Below, in pieces: positions 25,129-32,716 of a stretch of 64,000 bases of DNA. Location of the stretch: contig NZ_LGRO01000001.1 of NCBI RefSeq assembly GCF_001280565.1, positions 620,001 to 684,000 of the forward strand. The letters run 5' to 3'. A program made the position numbers and the translations under genes. The stretch comes from Sulfobacillus thermosulfidooxidans. GTDB taxonomy: Bacteria; Bacillota; Sulfobacillia; Sulfobacillales; Sulfobacillaceae. The notes under the pieces are model-generated. The model worked only from the letters and a program-made list of their open reading frames with translations. It had not been told where the DNA came from and ran no database searches. Numbering within the stretch: position 1 is the first letter of the stretch; each line of letters starts with the position of its first letter.

Positions 25129-25905
25129 ATGATCTGGGATCGCTGGTATCTGCAACCGTGGGCCTGGTTGTGGTCGAATTTGGAGCGGGATCGCCTAGGA
25201 CCGGGGCGTTTGCTCGGGCAGATGGTGTGGTCGTGGATGGTGCCCGGAGTGATGGGCGGCATGGCCGTGGCGGGAGCCTGGGGAGAGGGTCACTTCTGGC
25301 TCGGAGGGGCAATCGGTGGTGGGCTGGCACTGGTGGTCGCGGCAGGGATTCCGGTGCTCGTCAATGGAGTGGGCATGGCACGGGCTCAACGCCAAGGCTG
25401 GCGGACGGTCTTTTGGGTTCCCACCAGTTGGGCGGTGTGGCACCAGACCGCTCGTGTTTTGGGAGTGGATCCGGCCCCCACCGTCCCGCATTGGGAACGC
25501 CATACGATTATCACTGCATGGCCGGGGGCCACTCCCACGGAAGCGGCCCGAATGTTTCAAGCAGCTCGACGGCGCGAATGGCACGCTCTGGCCGCCCAGG
25601 ACGCGGAGCATCCTCGGGGCGTCATCCTCAGCCACACCTTTTCCACCGTGGGTCAGATTACTCTGCACGCGGGTCGAGTCCGGCAAGGCACTCCGTTTCG
25701 GAGGCTGGCGTCTCGGGAGCGACGCGAATTATCACGGGTGCAACGGGTGATGTTTGGCGGAGCCATTCCGTTAGCTCCGGGGCATGATGTGGGAGATCCT
25801 GCGCAGTGGTGGGTGGTGTGGGTGCCGTTTCATGATCCGCCTCAGCCTCCCGGCGATTTCGTCAAGACGTCTGGTATGCCCTCATCGGGGAGTTCGCCCC
25901 GATGA
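25129..25905 (+). CDS. Membrane protein of the Tad-like operon, 258 aa
   Basis: ATG 25129 lies 13 bases after the tadC-like stop, with GGGAGACC upstream. Two adjacent hydrophobic stretches (about 38-58 and 62-85) are followed by a soluble C-terminal domain of about 160 residues with EAARMFQAARRREWHALAAQ and RELSRVQRVMFGG. No prepilin-peptidase GxGD motif. Probably a specific pilus-assembly partner. Its last codons lie inside a terminator hairpin. Confidence 0.55.
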   Translation: MIWDRWYLQPWAWLWSNLERDRLGPGRLLGQMVWSWMVPGVMGGMAVAGAWGEGHFWLGGAIGGGLALVVAAGIPVLVNGVGMARAQRQGWRTVFWVPTSWAVWHQTARVLGVDPAPTVPHWERHTIITAWPGATPTEAARMFQAARRREWHALAAQDAEHPRGVILSHTFSTVGQITLHAGRVRQGTPFRRLASRERRELSRVQRVMFGGAIPLAPGHDVGDPAQWWVVWVPFHDPPQPPGDFVKTSGMPSSGSSPR

Positions 25906-25914
25906 GGGTTTTTT
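25879..25914 (+). terminator. Terminator overlapping a gene end
   Basis: CCCTCATCGGGG / CCCCGATGAGGG, 12 bp perfect, loop AGTTCG, followed by TTTTTT. The stop codon of the gene at 25129 is within the 3' arm. It should lower expression of the assembly genes' downstream neighbours or, with readthrough, set a step between assembly and pilin genes. Confidence 0.85.
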
Positions 25915-25974
25915 GATGAGCCGCGGCTCATTGCTCCGGATTCGGAGTGACTTCGAGAGAAAGGAGATCCTGCA

Positions 25975-26181
25975 ATGGCACACGTCATGGCGTGGTGGGT
26001 GGCTCGGATGCCCCAAGCCCGGGGGAGCGTTAATCTGCCGCAAATTTTGTGGGTGGTATTCGGGCTCTTAATCGGTGGGGGAGCCATTTTGTGGCTTACC
26101 GCCGGAGGCGGGATAACCGCTATTAAAAACCTGCTCACTAACATTACCAATCTCTTCAACACGGCTGTTCAAACCTTGTAA
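25975..26181 (+). CDS. Pilin-like single-helix peptide 1, 68 aa
   Basis: ATG 25975 follows GAAAGGAGA. A short basic leader (MAHVMAWWVARMPQARG) precedes SVNLPQILWVVFGLLIGGGAIL as the membrane helix, then an amphipathic tail ITAIKNLLTNITNLF. The size and order fit Flp-type pilins, but the Glu at +5 of the mature helix is absent. Its own ribosome site and flanking terminators (25879 and 26188) give it a separate short transcript, as expected for an abundant major subunit. Confidence 0.6.
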   Translation: MAHVMAWWVARMPQARGSVNLPQILWVVFGLLIGGGAILWLTAGGGITAIKNLLTNITNLFNTAVQTL

Positions 26182-26187
26182 GCTCAT

Positions 26188-26218
26188 CCCCCAACTCGCC
26201 GCGGGTTGGGGGGTTTTT
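26188..26218 (+). terminator. Intrinsic terminator
   Basis: CCCCCAAC / GTTGGGGG with loop TCGCCGCGG, followed by GTTTTTGG. Directly behind the first pilin-like gene. Confidence 0.8.
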
Positions 26219-26249
26219 GGATTTTGGGGATGAGGGAGGGATGACAGGA

Positions 26250-26384
26250 ATGAATCGGACACCTTCGGTTTTCGCCGTCGTGATCATGAGTGGGGCTATC
26301 TGGTGGCTTGCCACTGGCGGCATGACAGCGATCGGCCCTTTTCTCACGAGCTGGGGGCATTGGATGCAATGTCTGGCAACATGA
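26250..26384 (+). CDS. Pilin-like single-helix peptide 2, 44 aa
   Basis: The ATG at 26250 lies nine bases after GAGGGAGGG (another in-frame ATG at 26241 abuts it). The sequence VIMSGAIWWLATGGMTAIGPFL parallels IGGGAILWLTAGGGITAIKNLL of the preceding peptide, so the two are paralogues. It overlaps the next gene by four bases (ATGA). Probably a minor subunit. Confidence 0.5.
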   Translation: MNRTPSVFAVVIMSGAIWWLATGGMTAIGPFLTSWGHWMQCLAT

Positions 26385-26941
26385 CTCGGCGAACAAAGGA
26401 AGTGATCACATTGCGGCGGGAAACTCGGCGACGTTTGCCTGGCGCGACCGGAGCGACATCCTCCCTGTTGGATACCGTGGCGGCGTTTTTCTTTTGGACG
26501 ATTTTATTGCTACTGATGGTGGATTTGGTGCAAGTGGGACGCGGGTGGGAAGTCGCTCAAACGGCGGCCTATGACGCCGCACAAGGCGTGGCGGCGTATG
26601 GGTGTTGGACATCGGCAGTGACGCAAGTCGTCCAAACCGATTTGCAAGCCATCACTCTGCCTAGTGGACGGTCGGTCACGGTGTCCCTCACCACTCCGCA
26701 GGGATCTCCGATTACCCACCAGGTATTGTTTGTGTCATCGGGGGGATCGGGACTGACCAGTGGCTATGATCCGGCCATGGTCGTGACGGTAGACGTGCCA
26801 GTACAAATTGGCGGATGGATGGGCATTCCGACGATGCCCATTACCATGCAAGGACGGGCGGTGGTGACAAGCGATGCGTATTACAATGCCCAAGCGACTT
26901 TGCCAGCGGGCAACGCATCCTGTACCAGTCCCCAGGCCTAG
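26381..26941 (+). CDS. TadE-like pseudopilin 1, 186 aa
   Basis: ATG 26381 overlaps the previous stop; a TTG at 26411 after AAAGGAAG is an alternative. Arg-rich N-terminus, one membrane helix (VAAFFFWTILLLLMVDLVQV) and a mostly beta, Ser/Thr/Gly-rich extracellular domain starting AAYDAAQGVAAYGCW and ending with a Cys. This is the TadE/TadF design. The Cys near 70 and the terminal Cys could form a disulphide outside the cell. Confidence 0.6.
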   Translation: MTRRTKEVITLRRETRRRLPGATGATSSLLDTVAAFFFWTILLLLMVDLVQVGRGWEVAQTAAYDAAQGVAAYGCWTSAVTQVVQTDLQAITLPSGRSVTVSLTTPQGSPITHQVLFVSSGGSGLTSGYDPAMVVTVDVPVQIGGWMGIPTMPITMQGRAVVTSDAYYNAQATLPAGNASCTSPQA

Positions 26942-26966
26942 GGACTGGAGGTCTGCGGGAGGAAGC

Positions 26967-27395
26967 GTGAGCATTCCAAATCTGCTGGCGTTTTTCATTG
27001 TCGTGGTGTTTATGACCGCTGTGGTGTGGGCCGCCCGGATACTCTTGGTGGATATCGAATTACAACAAGCGGTGCACGCGGCGGTGGAATCGGTGGCATC
27101 CGATGGATGTTGGGATGCGCCCGCGATGCAAGCCTGGAATCGGGCGGTGGGAGTGTATCCCTTGTCCACGGTGGCCTCGCAAATCCATACCTTACCGGCG
27201 ACGACATTCAGCTACACCGGCTACGGGCAACTCGTGACGGTGGAAGCGCAAGTGTCGGTGCCATTTTGGTTGGGGCAGCAGACCTCGAACGGATCTTCCA
27301 CCATTACGTTAACCGCCACACGCCAGGCTGTGAGTTTGGCCCCGACCGTGGATTTGAGTACGAGTTGCCAAACCCCGCCCGGATTTCAGGGATAA
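26967..27395 (+). CDS. TadE-like pseudopilin 2, 142 aa
   Basis: GTG 26967 follows GCGGGAGGAAG. Membrane helix at the very N-terminus (LLAFFIVVVFMTAVVWAARI), then QQAVHAAVESVASDGCWDAP, which is homologous to the same position in the preceding protein (DAAQGVAAYGCW). Beta-rich exposed domain, ending in a Cys-containing tail. Same operon. Confidence 0.6.
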   Translation: MSIPNLLAFFIVVVFMTAVVWAARILLVDIELQQAVHAAVESVASDGCWDAPAMQAWNRAVGVYPLSTVASQIHTLPATTFSYTGYGQLVTVEAQVSVPFWLGQQTSNGSSTITLTATRQAVSLAPTVDLSTSCQTPPGFQG

Positions 27396-27419
27396 CCTAC
27401 GCACAAGGAGGGATGTGGA

Positions 27420-28052
27420 ATGCCGTTCGCTCTAGGCTTGTTCGGAATGCGAAGGCGGTCGTGGCGCGCGGACGGGGTGGCCATCTGGCTGGTGGCGGTG
27501 GGGTTTAGTGCGGCGGTGGGGGCCGCCACATTTATTACTAGCGTGGCGGCCCGGTGGGAAAGCGTGGAATCTCAGCTTCACGTGGCGTTGACCTCGGCGG
27601 TGCGCACAGCGGTGGCCTACAGTTACGCCACCGAGTCCTCCACATCATTGCAAGTCAATGCCTCCCAATTTACACAAGACCTCGAACAAGCCGCCCTCAG
27701 TGAAATGAGCACGGCATCCTCGGTAACGAATTGTGTCCCGGTGCCCGGAGTTCCGGCCACGTGCTCGGCAACGAATGGAGCTACCTGGGTGGGCATTCCG
27801 GTGTCCTCGGCATTGGCCCAAAATGGGGTGATTGACTTGGGGGTGGCTCAATCCAGTGCCGATAGTTTTACGGTGGCGATGGTGATGAATCCACCTCCCG
27901 TGTGGGGCATTCAAGTGCCCTTGGGATCATCCCAAGTCGCGACCATCAATCTTGGAAACAGCATCTCCGTGCAACGCCAGTCATCGAGCGGTAGTGCCGG
28001 AGGTGGGATGGGAGGCATGGGCATGAATCCTGGGGGGACGATGGTGCCCTAG
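27420..28052 (+). CDS. TadE/TadG-like envelope protein, 210 aa
   Basis: ATG 27420 follows CAAGGAGGG. Basic N-terminus, one helix (VAIWLVAVGFSAAVGAATF), then a Ser/Ala/Thr-rich exposed domain with two Cys (NCVPVPGVPATCSAT) and a Gly/Met-rich end (GGGMGGMGMNPGG). Third of three related single-helix surface proteins in a row, probable minor pilus subunits. Confidence 0.55.
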   Translation: MPFALGLFGMRRRSWRADGVAIWLVAVGFSAAVGAATFITSVAARWESVESQLHVALTSAVRTAVAYSYATESSTSLQVNASQFTQDLEQAALSEMSTASSVTNCVPVPGVPATCSATNGATWVGIPVSSALAQNGVIDLGVAQSSADSFTVAMVMNPPPVWGIQVPLGSSQVATINLGNSISVQRQSSSGSAGGGMGGMGMNPGGTMVP

Positions 28053-28090
28053 CCGGGCACCCCATAATTTCAAAACAAAGGAGGGATGGG

Positions 28091-28810
28091 ATGGCCCCAT
28101 ACAGGGAGCTATCCCGACGCATGAATACCAAAATTGTCCGATTGGCATTAGCAGGAGGGTTAGCAGTAGGGGGACTCGTCATAGCCGGGGCTGCCGCGAA
28201 GCCTCCCCATCAAGTGACCGTGGCGGTGTTGCGAGACCCCTTACCGGCCAATACTCCGGTCACAACATCGGTGATTGCGTCTGAGTCGGTTCCGGCCTCG
28301 TGGGCTCAGCAAGAGCATTTGCTGACGCCTTCGCAAGCAGTAGGGTTTGAGTCCCGGACTCCGCTCCCGGCCGGGGTGCCATTACCCGCTGGCAATCGCG
28401 CGGGATTTCACCTGCCCCCCGGTATTGTGGCCTTACCCGTGACTCTGCAAGAAGGCGCGGCCACGGGCGTCGTGGCGGGGGGGCGAGTGGCCGTTTATCG
28501 CACTAGTGTCGGGTCGGCCAGCGCCGGAGAACTCTTGGGGGCGCGAGTACCCGTCTTAGAGGTGTTAGCCCCTCCGGGCACCCCGAATCCGCAAACCGAT
28601 GAGGTGGTGGTGTTGGCCGTTCCGGTGGGCGTGGGGGCCAGCTTGGTGGGGCAAACGTTGGTGTTGGCTCCCATGACCACGCGGGCTCCGGCGATCTGGT
28701 ACACCGGAGGAACCGGGACGATGGCGTCCACGCCATCGTCTCCGTCATCGAACGGAACCCCATCGTCTTCGACTCATTCATCCCACGCCTCAACCACGAA
28801 AAAATCGTAA
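28091..28810 (+). CDS. CpaB/RcpC-like SAF-domain protein, 239 aa
   Basis: ATG 28091 is six bases after GGAGG. N-terminal membrane helix (LALAGGLAVGGLVIAGAAA), then TVAVLRDPLPANTPVTTSVI and PLPAGVPLPAGNRAG, the SAF/CpaB pattern that binds outer-envelope glycan or pilus parts. C-terminus Ser/Thr/His-rich and disordered. In Tad systems CpaB sits outside the inner membrane and links the secretin or cell wall. A secretin gene is absent, as expected for a cell with a single membrane. Confidence 0.7.
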   Translation: MAPYRELSRRMNTKIVRLALAGGLAVGGLVIAGAAAKPPHQVTVAVLRDPLPANTPVTTSVIASESVPASWAQQEHLLTPSQAVGFESRTPLPAGVPLPAGNRAGFHLPPGIVALPVTLQEGAATGVVAGGRVAVYRTSVGSASAGELLGARVPVLEVLAPPGTPNPQTDEVVVLAVPVGVGASLVGQTLVLAPMTTRAPAIWYTGGTGTMASTPSSPSSNGTPSSSTHSSHASTTKKS

Positions 28811-28873
28811 CTCGGTTTCGCGCTTGGCTTCACACCAATCAGGCTCACAGAACAAGAAAAGGAGTGATTTTCC

Positions 28874-29281
28874 ATGTGGTTTGCAAGCGGAGGCACCAAC
28901 GGCACTGGCGGGGGATTTACGGTGCCCAACGTTCCGACCACGAACCCCGCGAACACAGCGTTCGGGCAAGTCCTCATTCAAGGACTGGGATGGGTTTTGG
29001 GCATTATGGGGTTTGTCATTATTGCGTTGGGGATTTGGCGTTTTGTGCAGGTGCTCATAACGCATTACCGAGGTAAGGATTTGGGGTATAAGCACGGGAT
29101 TCTTGGGAGCGGGATCACCCAAATGCCCCCTGTTGTGTCCGCAGGCCTCGATATTCTCGGGGGCATTGTGTTGGCGGGCATTTTTCTGAACGGCGATTGG
29201 GTAAGTATCGTCAATGGTCTGTTGCACATTGGGGCAAATGCGGGCAACACCATTGGCAGTCACTTACAAAACACGCCCTAG
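28874..29281 (+). CDS. Two-helix membrane protein 1 (VirB2/TrbC-like candidate), 135 aa
   Basis: ATG 28874 follows AAAAGGAG. Gly/Asn-rich N-terminus, then two membrane helices (LGWVLGIMGFVIIALGIW and LDILGGIVLAGIFL) joined by a short loop. Related to the 98-residue protein at 29386: both share HY-x-G in the loop, PPV before helix 2 and GIVL-x-G. Two-helix hairpins of this sort are typical of type IV secretion pilins, but no Cys or cyclisation signal proves it. Confidence 0.5.
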   Translation: MWFASGGTNGTGGGFTVPNVPTTNPANTAFGQVLIQGLGWVLGIMGFVIIALGIWRFVQVLITHYRGKDLGYKHGILGSGITQMPPVVSAGLDILGGIVLAGIFLNGDWVSIVNGLLHIGANAGNTIGSHLQNTP

Positions 29282-29385
29282 ACGGCGGAGGGGGTTCCCC
29301 CTGCGTAGCAGGATCATACATTCCGCGACAGACGGGGGCGTGAGGGTGGCATCCCACGAGGATCATCCCTCCAAGGAGGCAGACC

Positions 29386-29682
29386 ATGCTCATCATTGTT
29401 GTGCGTCTGGCGAATTTTGTCATTGGGGTGATGGGGTTGGGCGTCATTGCGTGGGGCATGGGGCAATTGCTCCGCACGTTGTGGCGACATTACCAAGGAG
29501 CCTCAGAGAGTTTCCCATCGGGATGGGGACAAACGCTCCCCCCGGTCTGGCGACAGGTGATGGTCATTGCCGTGGGGATTGTGCTGGTGGGATTGCTGGC
29601 GGGAGGCGAATGGACGACGTTGATTACCGGATTGGTGCGGTGGAGTGCCCGATGGACTCTCCCTCACGGGGGATCCGCATGA
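29386..29682 (+). CDS. Two-helix membrane protein 2, 98 aa
   Basis: ATG 29386 follows CAAGGAGG. Two helices (FVIGVMGLGVIAWGMG and VMVIAVGIVLVGLLAGG) with the same landmarks as the previous gene, indicating an old duplication. Overlaps the next gene by four bases. Likely a membrane component of the transfer machine. Confidence 0.5.
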   Translation: MLIIVVRLANFVIGVMGLGVIAWGMGQLLRTLWRHYQGASESFPSGWGQTLPPVWRQVMVIAVGIVLVGLLAGGEWTTLITGLVRWSARWTLPHGGSA

Positions 29683-30296
29683 CCGGGCACACGCACATTG
29701 TCGCTGGAGTCGCCGCGGCTGCCAGCGTCGCCGCCATCACCCATCACCCCATCACCCCGGCATTACTGGTATGGGGAGGGCTCGGAGGACTGGCTCCGGA
29801 TTTGGATCATCCGGAAGCCTTGCTCACGCGCCGGATTCCCGGATGGCGTACCTTGGCCCGATGGGGTCAGGGGACAGGGTGGTGGCGTCACCGAGGACTG
29901 TGGCATTCGGTGCTCCTGTGGGCGGTCACGTTACTCCTGATTCCGATGGCAGGAGACCTGGGGGCCCACGGCGTGTGGGCCTTGGCGGTAGGCGTGGGAC
30001 ATCCCGCATGGGCCTTAGCTCTCTGGCGATGGTGGGGATCCGACGGCCTCTGGGGGTGGGGGGCGGGGTATCTCAGTCACATGCTCGTGGATACCTGGAA
30101 CACCTCGGGAGTCCAGTGGTTTTGGCCGATCCGGATCTGGGTGCATAGTCCCATCCCCAACATTACGGTGGGGACGTGGCCCGAAGATGTGGTGCGGTGG
30201 GCGATTTTAGGCATGATGGTGTGGTGGATGCCCCAGGTCGGTCTGCTGGTGGCGGTCACGAGTTGGGTCGTGTATCGGGGCATCCATTGGTTATAG
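29679..30296 (+). CDS. DUF457/YdjM-type membrane-bound metal-dependent hydrolase, 205 aa
   Basis: ATG 29679 overlaps the upstream stop (ATGA). Seen: GHTHIVAGVAAAA at the N-terminus, GGLGGLAPDLDHP near 42, RHRGLWHSVLLW near 75, and GYLSHMLVDTWNTSGVQWFWP near 130 (in parts). These His/Asp motifs on membrane helices define the YdjM/YbcI family. Its substrate is unknown. Why it sits between Tad and T4SS genes is unclear; it might remodel the envelope during assembly. Confidence 0.75.
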   Translation: MTGHTHIVAGVAAAASVAAITHHPITPALLVWGGLGGLAPDLDHPEALLTRRIPGWRTLARWGQGTGWWRHRGLWHSVLLWAVTLLLIPMAGDLGAHGVWALAVGVGHPAWALALWRWWGSDGLWGWGAGYLSHMLVDTWNTSGVQWFWPIRIWVHSPIPNITVGTWPEDVVRWAILGMMVWWMPQVGLLVAVTSWVVYRGIHWL

Positions 30297-30327
30297 CCCA
30301 GGAGCAGAATGGGGAGGTGACGCAAAA

Positions 30328-32694
30328 ATGGCGTGGATTTGTCGCATAACCGATACCGTGGCTCGCGAAGCCCAGGAAACGGCGTTTCGCACCCCCATGG
30401 CCGTGGTACAAATGGCCGAACGGGTGCAGCTGTGGCCCGAGACCCTGCAAATTCCTGGAGCCATGCTGCCCACGGTGCCCGAGGTACGAGATCAATGGGA
30501 AAAAGCCTGTCGGGTGTTGGCCACCCACGGAACCCAAGTGCTCTTAGAGGATACGCCCTGGGATCCGGAGACCCCGTTGCGGTTAGCGTGGCCGGTGGGC
30601 AACCCCATGCTGTGGCCTCTGGATACTCCGGGGGCTTGGGATGCCGACACCCTCTGTTTAACGGGAGATGTTGGGGCGGTGTGGTGGGCTCGGCAAACTG
30701 GAACCGGACCGTGGGTGTTAGGGGTCGTCCATACGCCCGATGATTGGGAGGGCGCTCCCCAAGATGTGGCCCGGGCTTTAGCCGCATTACTCCCTCCGGA
30801 TGCAGCGCGCGTCCGAGTGGATCACCACGAGTGGTGGTGTGCTTGGCGCCGCACGACAGACAGTTTGTCCGGGGCGGAATGGCAACGACAGATGTGGGCG
30901 ACTTTGGGACCGGTCGCGGTGGGCAGTAGCTTGGTGACGGGAGACCCCACCACGTGGGAGCGAGCGTGGCGTCAAGCGAAGAATGCCAAAAGCTCGGCCC
31001 CCACCAGTCGGGTGAAAGGCTTATCCCCCGAAGCAGCGCACGTGGTTCGGGAAGCCACACGCACCCGGATGGATGCGATTGCCCAGGAACAAGCCGCTCG
31101 CCAACGGGATCTTGAAGCCCAAGAAGCCGCCAAACGGCGGGCTGAAGAAGCGGCAGCTCAAGCCGCGGCGGAAGAAGCTCGGCTACAAGCGGAAAAATGG
31201 GAACTCGAACGGGCGTTGGAAAACTTGCGGAAGCAAGAACTCGCCGCAGCGCAAGCACGGGTCGAACAATCAGCCCACGAAGTGGCGGCCTTGCGCCAAC
31301 ACATTTGGGAGGTCAGCCATCGTCTCCCCGAGGCATCGACCCCACTAGAGGCATCCGACCATTCCTTATCGGACCACCCTTCCGAGCCCGTGCCGGATAG
31401 TGCGACCGGGCAGTTGGTGGAGACTCCGGGGATGTGTGATGCGGGAGATGCATCATTCGATGCCGCGGCGTCTGCACGTCAGGGCGAAGTTCCCGTGAGC
31501 ACGCCTTCCGTCAACGGGACTCCCGATGGATTATCCGGGGCGGTGGGGGCAGACGGTGCCGAAAGACTTGAGCCATCATCTCCACGTGTGGTGAAGGAAC
31601 CGACCGATGACTCCGTGAAGGTGGTGGAAGGTCTCGGGGTATCCCCCGAGACCCCCGAAATCCCGTCCGAGGATTCGGATCTCGTCAACGAAGAAGCGTC
31701 CCCCGAATCGGGAGCCGCATCTCCCACAGGAGATGATCTCGGAAACCCGGCGTTGCCATTGCCGCGGGTCATTCCCACCCCATGGCGGCGGAGTGCTCCC
31801 CACCATTGGGATCACACCGCCCCAGTGGCCCCTCCGCGTCGGGTGCGCCCCGTGACGGAAGCATCGCCTGCTGCTGATTCCCGCTTGACTCCCCCAACGG
31901 TTTCGGAGTCTCCATCACGGGGCACCCCCCCGGAACCGCCCCCGTCTATACCGCCTTCTCGTCCTCGCGGAGCATCCGGATTGTCCGCACCGGAAAGTCC
32001 CCCGTCGCACCTCACCACGTTTCGGGGAGCATTTGCGGGGCGCGCGTCTCCCACCCCGGTGAGCCGGGCTTCCACAGAACCTCTCCGGTATTGGGTGTGG
32101 AGCGATAAACGGCGGGGGGGCAGTACCACCACAGCGGTGGCTCTCGCCCGCAGTCTCGCGGCTCGGGGCCAGATGGTGTTGGTCTTAGATGGTCACTTAC
32201 AACATCCCGGGTTGCTCAAGGTGTTTTTTCCGGGAGGCACGCCCCCCATTCGTCCGGGGTTGGGGTGGGATGCGCAATGGATTGCGGGGCAACCATGGTG
32301 TGCCCCTCCGCAAGTCGTCCAGCGTGACACGTTGACCTTGTGGGCTATGGCATTACCGGTGAAAATTCCTCGGGAAGCCGACCGGTGGCGCACCTTATGG
32401 CAACGACTTCCTCTGGATACCATCATTGTCGTGGATGGGGGGATCATGCCTCCTCCGGTCGGAGACTGTTGGCCCATTTGTGTGGTCTCCGGACTGATGC
32501 GCCCCCCGGTGCCCCAAGGCACCATTCTCGCGTGGCGTCATGCTTCGGGGGCTCCGGGGATCGGAGACGTGATGTTGCCCGATGAGCCGTTGGGGTGGGA
32601 AGGGGTGGGAGGCCCCGAGTGGCAGGCTATTGAGTGGCCCGGTTCAGCGGGAGAGGCAACTATGGCGTGGGGGCATCCCACTCCATCATCATGA
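30328..32694 (+). CDS. Large coiled-coil protein with a degenerate ParA/MinD domain, 788 aa
   Basis: ATG 30328 after GGGGAGGTGA. Residues 1-235 are an unrecognised Trp-rich domain; 240-335 a long Ala/Glu/Arg coiled-coil (RRAEEAAAQAAAEEARLQAE); 340-585 a disordered Pro/Ser/Glu linker; 586-788 a MinD-like fold beginning YWVWSDKRRGGSTTTAVALA with VLVLDGHLQHPGLLKV and IIVVDGG. The Walker A keeps RRGGSTTT but lacks the GK lysine, so ATP binding is doubtful. It may be a scaffold partnered to the intact CpaE-like ATPase at 20511. Confidence 0.65.
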   Translation: MAWICRITDTVAREAQETAFRTPMAVVQMAERVQLWPETLQIPGAMLPTVPEVRDQWEKACRVLATHGTQVLLEDTPWDPETPLRLAWPVGNPMLWPLDTPGAWDADTLCLTGDVGAVWWARQTGTGPWVLGVVHTPDDWEGAPQDVARALAALLPPDAARVRVDHHEWWCAWRRTTDSLSGAEWQRQMWATLGPVAVGSSLVTGDPTTWERAWRQAKNAKSSAPTSRVKGLSPEAAHVVREATRTRMDAIAQEQAARQRDLEAQEAAKRRAEEAAAQAAAEEARLQAEKWELERALENLRKQELAAAQARVEQSAHEVAALRQHIWEVSHRLPEASTPLEASDHSLSDHPSEPVPDSATGQLVETPGMCDAGDASFDAAASARQGEVPVSTPSVNGTPDGLSGAVGADGAERLEPSSPRVVKEPTDDSVKVVEGLGVSPETPEIPSEDSDLVNEEASPESGAASPTGDDLGNPALPLPRVIPTPWRRSAPHHWDHTAPVAPPRRVRPVTEASPAADSRLTPPTVSESPSRGTPPEPPPSIPPSRPRGASGLSAPESPPSHLTTFRGAFAGRASPTPVSRASTEPLRYWVWSDKRRGGSTTTAVALARSLAARGQMVLVLDGHLQHPGLLKVFFPGGTPPIRPGLGWDAQWIAGQPWCAPPQVVQRDTLTLWAMALPVKIPREADRWRTLWQRLPLDTIIVVDGGIMPPPVGDCWPICVVSGLMRPPVPQGTILAWRHASGAPGIGDVMLPDEPLGWEGVGGPEWQAIEWPGSAGEATMAWGHPTPSS

Positions 32695-32716
32695 CACAAA
32701 CCGGACGCCAAACGAG

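Noticed and set aside
30077-31258. A 393-codon open frame on the minus strand
   Set aside because: It lies antisense to the hydrolase and scaffold genes, has no ribosome site, and arises from GC-rich third codon positions of the real genes.
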